Shown here: in pieces, positions 42,366 through 44,629 of the stretch | How positions within the stretch are numbered: the first letter of the stretch is position 1 | Layout of the letters: every line of letters begins with the position of its first letter | Made by a program: the position numbers and the translations under genes | The notes under the pieces: model-generated | What the model saw: only the letters and a program-made list of their open reading frames with translations | Databases searched by the model: none | What the model was told of the DNA's origin: nothing | Source of the DNA: an uncultured Oscillospiraceae bacterium | GTDB taxonomy: Bacteria > Bacillota > Clostridia > Oscillospirales > Ruminococcaceae | Assembly (NCBI GenBank): GCA_900539695.1 | Contig: UQDG01000018.1 | Location: 1-44,629 of the forward strand | Direction of reading: 5' to 3' | DNA length: 44,629 nucleotides

Positions 42366-43424
42366 ATGAACACTACACCCGAATCCCTGCCTGTTGTAAC
42401 GATCCTGATTGCCACATTCAACTCGGAAAAGATTTTACCCCGCACGCTGGAAGGTATTAAAAAGCAGAGTTACCCCCAGGACAAGCTGGACCTGTTGGCT
42501 GTGGATGGCGGCAGCACCGACGGCACCTATGCCTTGATTGAACGTTACGGCGGCCGGGTCATCCACAATCCCAGAACCGAGCCTGTGCACGCTAAACTGT
42601 TGGGCATGCAGGCCGCCAGGGGGCGCTATGTGCTGACGCTGGACCACGATGAGGTCATGGTCAACCCGGACAGTATTCTGCACAAGGTGCAGGCCTTGCA
42701 GGCCCACCCCGAATACAAGGCCGCGCTGTGCGGCGGCTATCTGCGTCCCGACGATTATCCGCTGCTGAACCAATATATTTCCGAGTTCGGCGACCCCTAT
42801 TCCCTGTTCATCTACCGTTTTTCCAAAAGCTACGGCTTTTTTGAGAAAAACCTGCGGGACTTTTACGACGTCCGTTGGGAGGACGAGCACACACTCTGTG
42901 TCTCGTTCCAAGAGCTGCACCGTTTCCCGCTGATTGAGCTGGTCTGCGCAGGTACAATGATCGATAAAGAATATTTTTCGTTCTGCATGCAGGACGAGAC
43001 CGAACTGGTCCACGCCTTTTACATCATGCGCGCCCAGGGTGACACCCAACTGCTGGTCGTCAAAAACGACCCGCTGCTGCACTACTCGGCCGATTCACTG
43101 AAAGCTTACTGGCCCAAGCTGCGCTACCGCGTGTGGAATAACGTCAACAAAGCCAAAGAAGACAACGCCGGCTACGCCGGGCGCGAGCGCTTCCAGCCAG
43201 GCATCGGCAAAAAGGCGTTGCTGTTTGTGCCGTACACCGGGTTTATTCTTCCCGCGCTCGCCGATGGCATTGGGCTTGCCATCTCCCGCAAAAACCCGAT
43301 TTACCTGATGCATCCGATTTTTTGCTGGTATGTGCTGCTGCAAATCGTTTACCAGTACACCCGTAAGCTGCTGAAAGCCCCCACCAAAGCCAAAAGCTAC
43401 GATGGCAAAAAGGAAATCTCTTAA
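42366..43424 (+). CDS. GT2 glycosyltransferase with C-terminal membrane helices
   Basis: A 352-residue GT2 enzyme: VVTILIATFNSEKILPRTLE (~10-29), LLAVDGGSTDGT (~41-52) and the metal site LDHDEVMVNPD (~94-104). Residues ~278-335 hold two hydrophobic segments that anchor it to the membrane. It is the last gene of the cluster, 22 nt after the epimerase. It likely adds a backbone or branch sugar to the lipid-linked glycan; donor and acceptor cannot be told. A 26-bp-arm hairpin follows 8 nt after the stop. Confidence 0.87.
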   Translation: MNTTPESLPVVTILIATFNSEKILPRTLEGIKKQSYPQDKLDLLAVDGGSTDGTYALIERYGGRVIHNPRTEPVHAKLLGMQAARGRYVLTLDHDEVMVNPDSILHKVQALQAHPEYKAALCGGYLRPDDYPLLNQYISEFGDPYSLFIYRFSKSYGFFEKNLRDFYDVRWEDEHTLCVSFQELHRFPLIELVCAGTMIDKEYFSFCMQDETELVHAFYIMRAQGDTQLLVVKNDPLLHYSADSLKAYWPKLRYRVWNNVNKAKEDNAGYAGRERFQPGIGKKALLFVPYTGFILPALADGIGLAISRKNPIYLMHPIFCWYVLLQIVYQYTRKLLKAPTKAKSYDGKKEIS

Positions 43425-43431
43425 TTTTCCG

Positions 43432-43489
43432 CATAGATACACAACAGTGCGCCCCGCCTTGCGGCGGGGCGCGCTGTTGTGTATCTATG
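43432..43489. terminator. Very long hairpin at the end of the glycan cluster
   Basis: An arm of about 27 nt (43432-43458) and its complement (43463-43489) form a stem with a single mismatch and the loop TTGC (core GCGCCCCGCC / GGCGGGGCGC). There is no T tract on either side, unlike the other terminators here. The outer flanks (TTTTCCG / CGGAAA) extend the pairing with a bulge. It may be a Rho-independent terminator of unusual form, an mRNA-stability element, or a mobile palindrome. Confidence 0.6.
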
Positions 43490-43543
43490 GATTGTGTAGC
43501 GGAAATACTTTTGCGTTTTGGAAGCGATGACTATGAATAATGC

Positions 43544-43717
43544 TCACTCGTCTGTGCGGACACAGCGCAGCGCATACCGTGCCTGGCCGGTCGTGGTACA
43601 GGTAAACAATGTCAGGTCCCAGTTGTTTTCGGGCGTTTTGACCGCCATCTCCTCGATTTGGGTCGGCTGCAGGACCTCTGTGTCCGATACCGCATAGTGC
43701 CATGTGTTGTCATTCAT
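43544..43717 (-). pseudogene. Sortase C-terminal remnant
   Basis: The minus-strand frame of 57 codons encodes MNDNTWHYAVSDTEVLQPTQ..., ending WDLTLFTCTTTGQARYALRC and VRTDE. This is the last part of a class B-like sortase: the LTLFTC strand with the catalytic Cys and the downstream R(x)ALRC strand with the active-site Arg. The catalytic His region and the membrane anchor are missing, and a TAA stop lies six codons upstream of the ATG. It is therefore a 5'-truncated relic, not a working transpeptidase. It lies beside the prepilin-like gene and opposite to it. Confidence 0.72.
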
Positions 43718-43792
43718 ATAGGAGTATGATGTTTACTAATGTCGGCTACTCCCGTAGAGGCTGTTTTGTATTTACAACCTCAAAAAGGAGAA

Positions 43793-43821
43793 TAGACTTT
43801 TTTGCAAAGATATGTTATAAT
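43793..43821 (+). promoter_or_regulatory. Promoter of the prepilin-like gene
   Basis: TAGACT (43793-43798), 17 nt, a perfect TATAAT (43816-43821). The -35 is moderate. The leader is about 25 nt. Confidence 0.65.
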
Positions 43822-43852
43822 ACATCAAATGCACCGAAAGGATGTCGATTCT

Positions 43853-44497
43853 ATGGCGAAGAAAAAATCGAAACGCGGGTTTACGCTGGTCGAGCTCATT
43901 GTTGTACTGGTGATTCTGGCTATTCTTGCAGCACTGCTGATTCCGGCACTTACCGGGTACATTAACAAGGCCAGAAAGAGTCAGGTCGTGGCAGAAACCC
44001 GGATGCTGACGCAGGCTGTGCAGACTGAGATGTCTACGATATACGGTCTCAATAATTCGTTTCAACGGCAAAAAAGTATTGGTAAGCCGCTGACGATTGC
44101 TTCTAAAACAGGAAAATATTCAGACAATGGTGGTAACACATCTACCGGAGACTTGGGCGATTTAAAAGAGCACTACGAAGAGATAATTCATCTTTCGGAA
44201 GTCCCTGCGTTAGAGAAGGGGCTCACGGCATTAAATGATGCCTATTTTTACTCGTTCATCGACGAAAACGGCGCAGTGATGTGGACGGTATACGATAACG
44301 GCAATGGGTATACCGGGATATATTGTGGCGATGACGGAAAGATTGATTCGTTTAAAAGTAGCGAAGTTAAGTACGCAGAGGGCTACAAAAACAATTACGC
44401 AGGATATGTCATTTATTACAACAAAAGAGACGCGGGCGGTATTGATGTGTTTACAAAAGATGTCTTTTACGCTACATTAGGAATTGAAAACCCTTAA
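43853..44497 (+). CDS. Type IV prepilin-like protein
   Basis: A 214-residue protein; AAAGGATG precedes ATG 43853, and earlier codons of the frame overlap the promoter. The N-terminus MAKKKSKRG^FTLVELIVVL is a class III prepilin leader: cleavage after Gly 9, Phe as first mature residue, Glu at mature position 5, then a hydrophobic helix (VVLVILAILAALLIPALTGY). The globular C-terminal ~170 residues are polar, with Tyr/Asn/Gly-rich strands, and are not recognised. The segment MWTVYDNGNGYTGIYCGDD has one Cys, so no pilin disulfide. No prepilin peptidase, assembly ATPase or pilin neighbours are visible, so the machinery must be encoded elsewhere or beyond the window. GC content is lower than the rest of the window. 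Confidence 0.85.
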   Translation: MAKKKSKRGFTLVELIVVLVILAILAALLIPALTGYINKARKSQVVAETRMLTQAVQTEMSTIYGLNNSFQRQKSIGKPLTIASKTGKYSDNGGNTSTGDLGDLKEHYEEIIHLSEVPALEKGLTALNDAYFYSFIDENGAVMWTVYDNGNGYTGIYCGDDGKIDSFKSSEVKYAEGYKNNYAGYVIYYNKRDAGGIDVFTKDVFYATLGIENP

Positions 44498-44580
44498 GGC
44501 AAAGCACTTCAAAAAATAGTCTGTAGTGATATGGCGAGTGCCATCATATATTAGCAAATCCCTCAGAGCAAATTATGAAG

Positions 44581-44629
44581 TGACCCCAAAAAGTTAGACA
44601 ATATTCTGAAGTAAAAATTGTTCAAGCAG
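44581..44629 (+). mobile_element. Probable left end of an IS3-family insertion sequence (partial)
   Basis: TGACCCCAAAAAGTTAGACA at 44581-44600 resembles the terminal inverted repeat of IS3-family elements (IS150-like group: T-G-x-CCCCAAAAAGTTAGAC). The window ends 29 nt further on, before any transposase start, so this rests on the terminus alone. The intervening 44498-44580 is AT-rich with no gene. Confidence 0.5.

Noticed and set aside
43485..43703. A 72-codon minus-strand frame overlapping the sortase relic in another frame.
   Set aside because: Its sequence (Gly/Pro/Arg/His-rich, no domain) looks random, while the neighbouring frame has clear sortase motifs.
44490..44504. TTAAGGCAA at the end of the prepilin gene, like the first bases of the 178-bp element.
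   Set aside because: Similarity stops after nine bases; no TIR or partner end follows.

Overview
The window looks like a chromosomal segment of a moderately GC-rich, low-oxygen Firmicute, most likely an Oscillospiraceae gut commensal of the Faecalibacterium/Gemmiger/Subdoligranulum type. This is inferred from gene content (paired FeoA, FeoB and a Cys-rich Feo partner, Gram-positive lipoprotein signal, MarR-linked heterodimeric ABC exporter, CpoA-like glycolipid transferase), strong AGGAGG-type ribosome binding sites, TTGACA/TATAAT promoters and intergenic palindromic elements. No rRNA, tRNA or CRISPR array was seen.

Layout, left to right. (1) 1-1300: a partial repeat, a strong terminator and a RICIN-lectin protein with a histone H1-like Ala/Lys/Pro tail. 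(2) 1.3-5.7 kb: MarR regulator plus two half-size ABC exporters forming an asymmetric pair, with promoter and palindromic operator. (3) 6.0-10.7 kb: MacB-type ATPase and a giant FtsX-type permease, followed by a decayed PBP fragment. (4) 11.3-16.2 kb: maltodextrin module (binding lipoprotein, two permeases, MalQ); a GH13 alpha-glucosidase at 19.4-21.0 kb carries a matching operator-like motif. (5) 16.4-19.2 kb: a glycolipid-type operon (GT4, VTT membrane protein, CpoA-like GT). (6) 21.2-24.4 kb: ferrous iron uptake (feoA, feoA, feoB, Cys-rich partner) under several TTAGCATATGCTAA-like sites. (7) 24.6-31 kb: a small COG2426 membrane protein, citrate synthase with a DUF1538 transporter and a double PII-like protein, and an HtrA protease. 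(8) 31-35.3 kb: a GNAT-MnmM fusion, a UvrD/PcrA-like helicase and a type I asparaginase. (9) 35.5-37.7 kb: a zinc dehydrogenase and a divergent GntR regulator sharing an operator. (10) 37.9-43.5 kb: a five-gene surface-glycan cluster. (11) 43.5 kb to the end: a sortase remnant, a lone type IV prepilin-like gene with its own promoter, and what looks like the left end of an IS3-family element.

Two families of non-coding elements punctuate the window. One is a 178-bp terminal-inverted-repeat element (three complete copies and one partial). The other is a family of about 150-210 bp with ends resembling CCCTTGTGTAAAGG. Both lie in intergenic spaces, mostly 3' of genes, often between a stop codon and the terminator or between convergent genes. 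The most unusual items are the lectin/H1-tail protein, the 178-bp element family, the PII-DUF1538 coupling, the GNAT-MnmM fusion, and the sortase-remnant/prepilin/IS junction. I did not find an obviously new multi-gene defence or biosynthetic system. All operators and promoters are read by eye from motif matches and are unverified.
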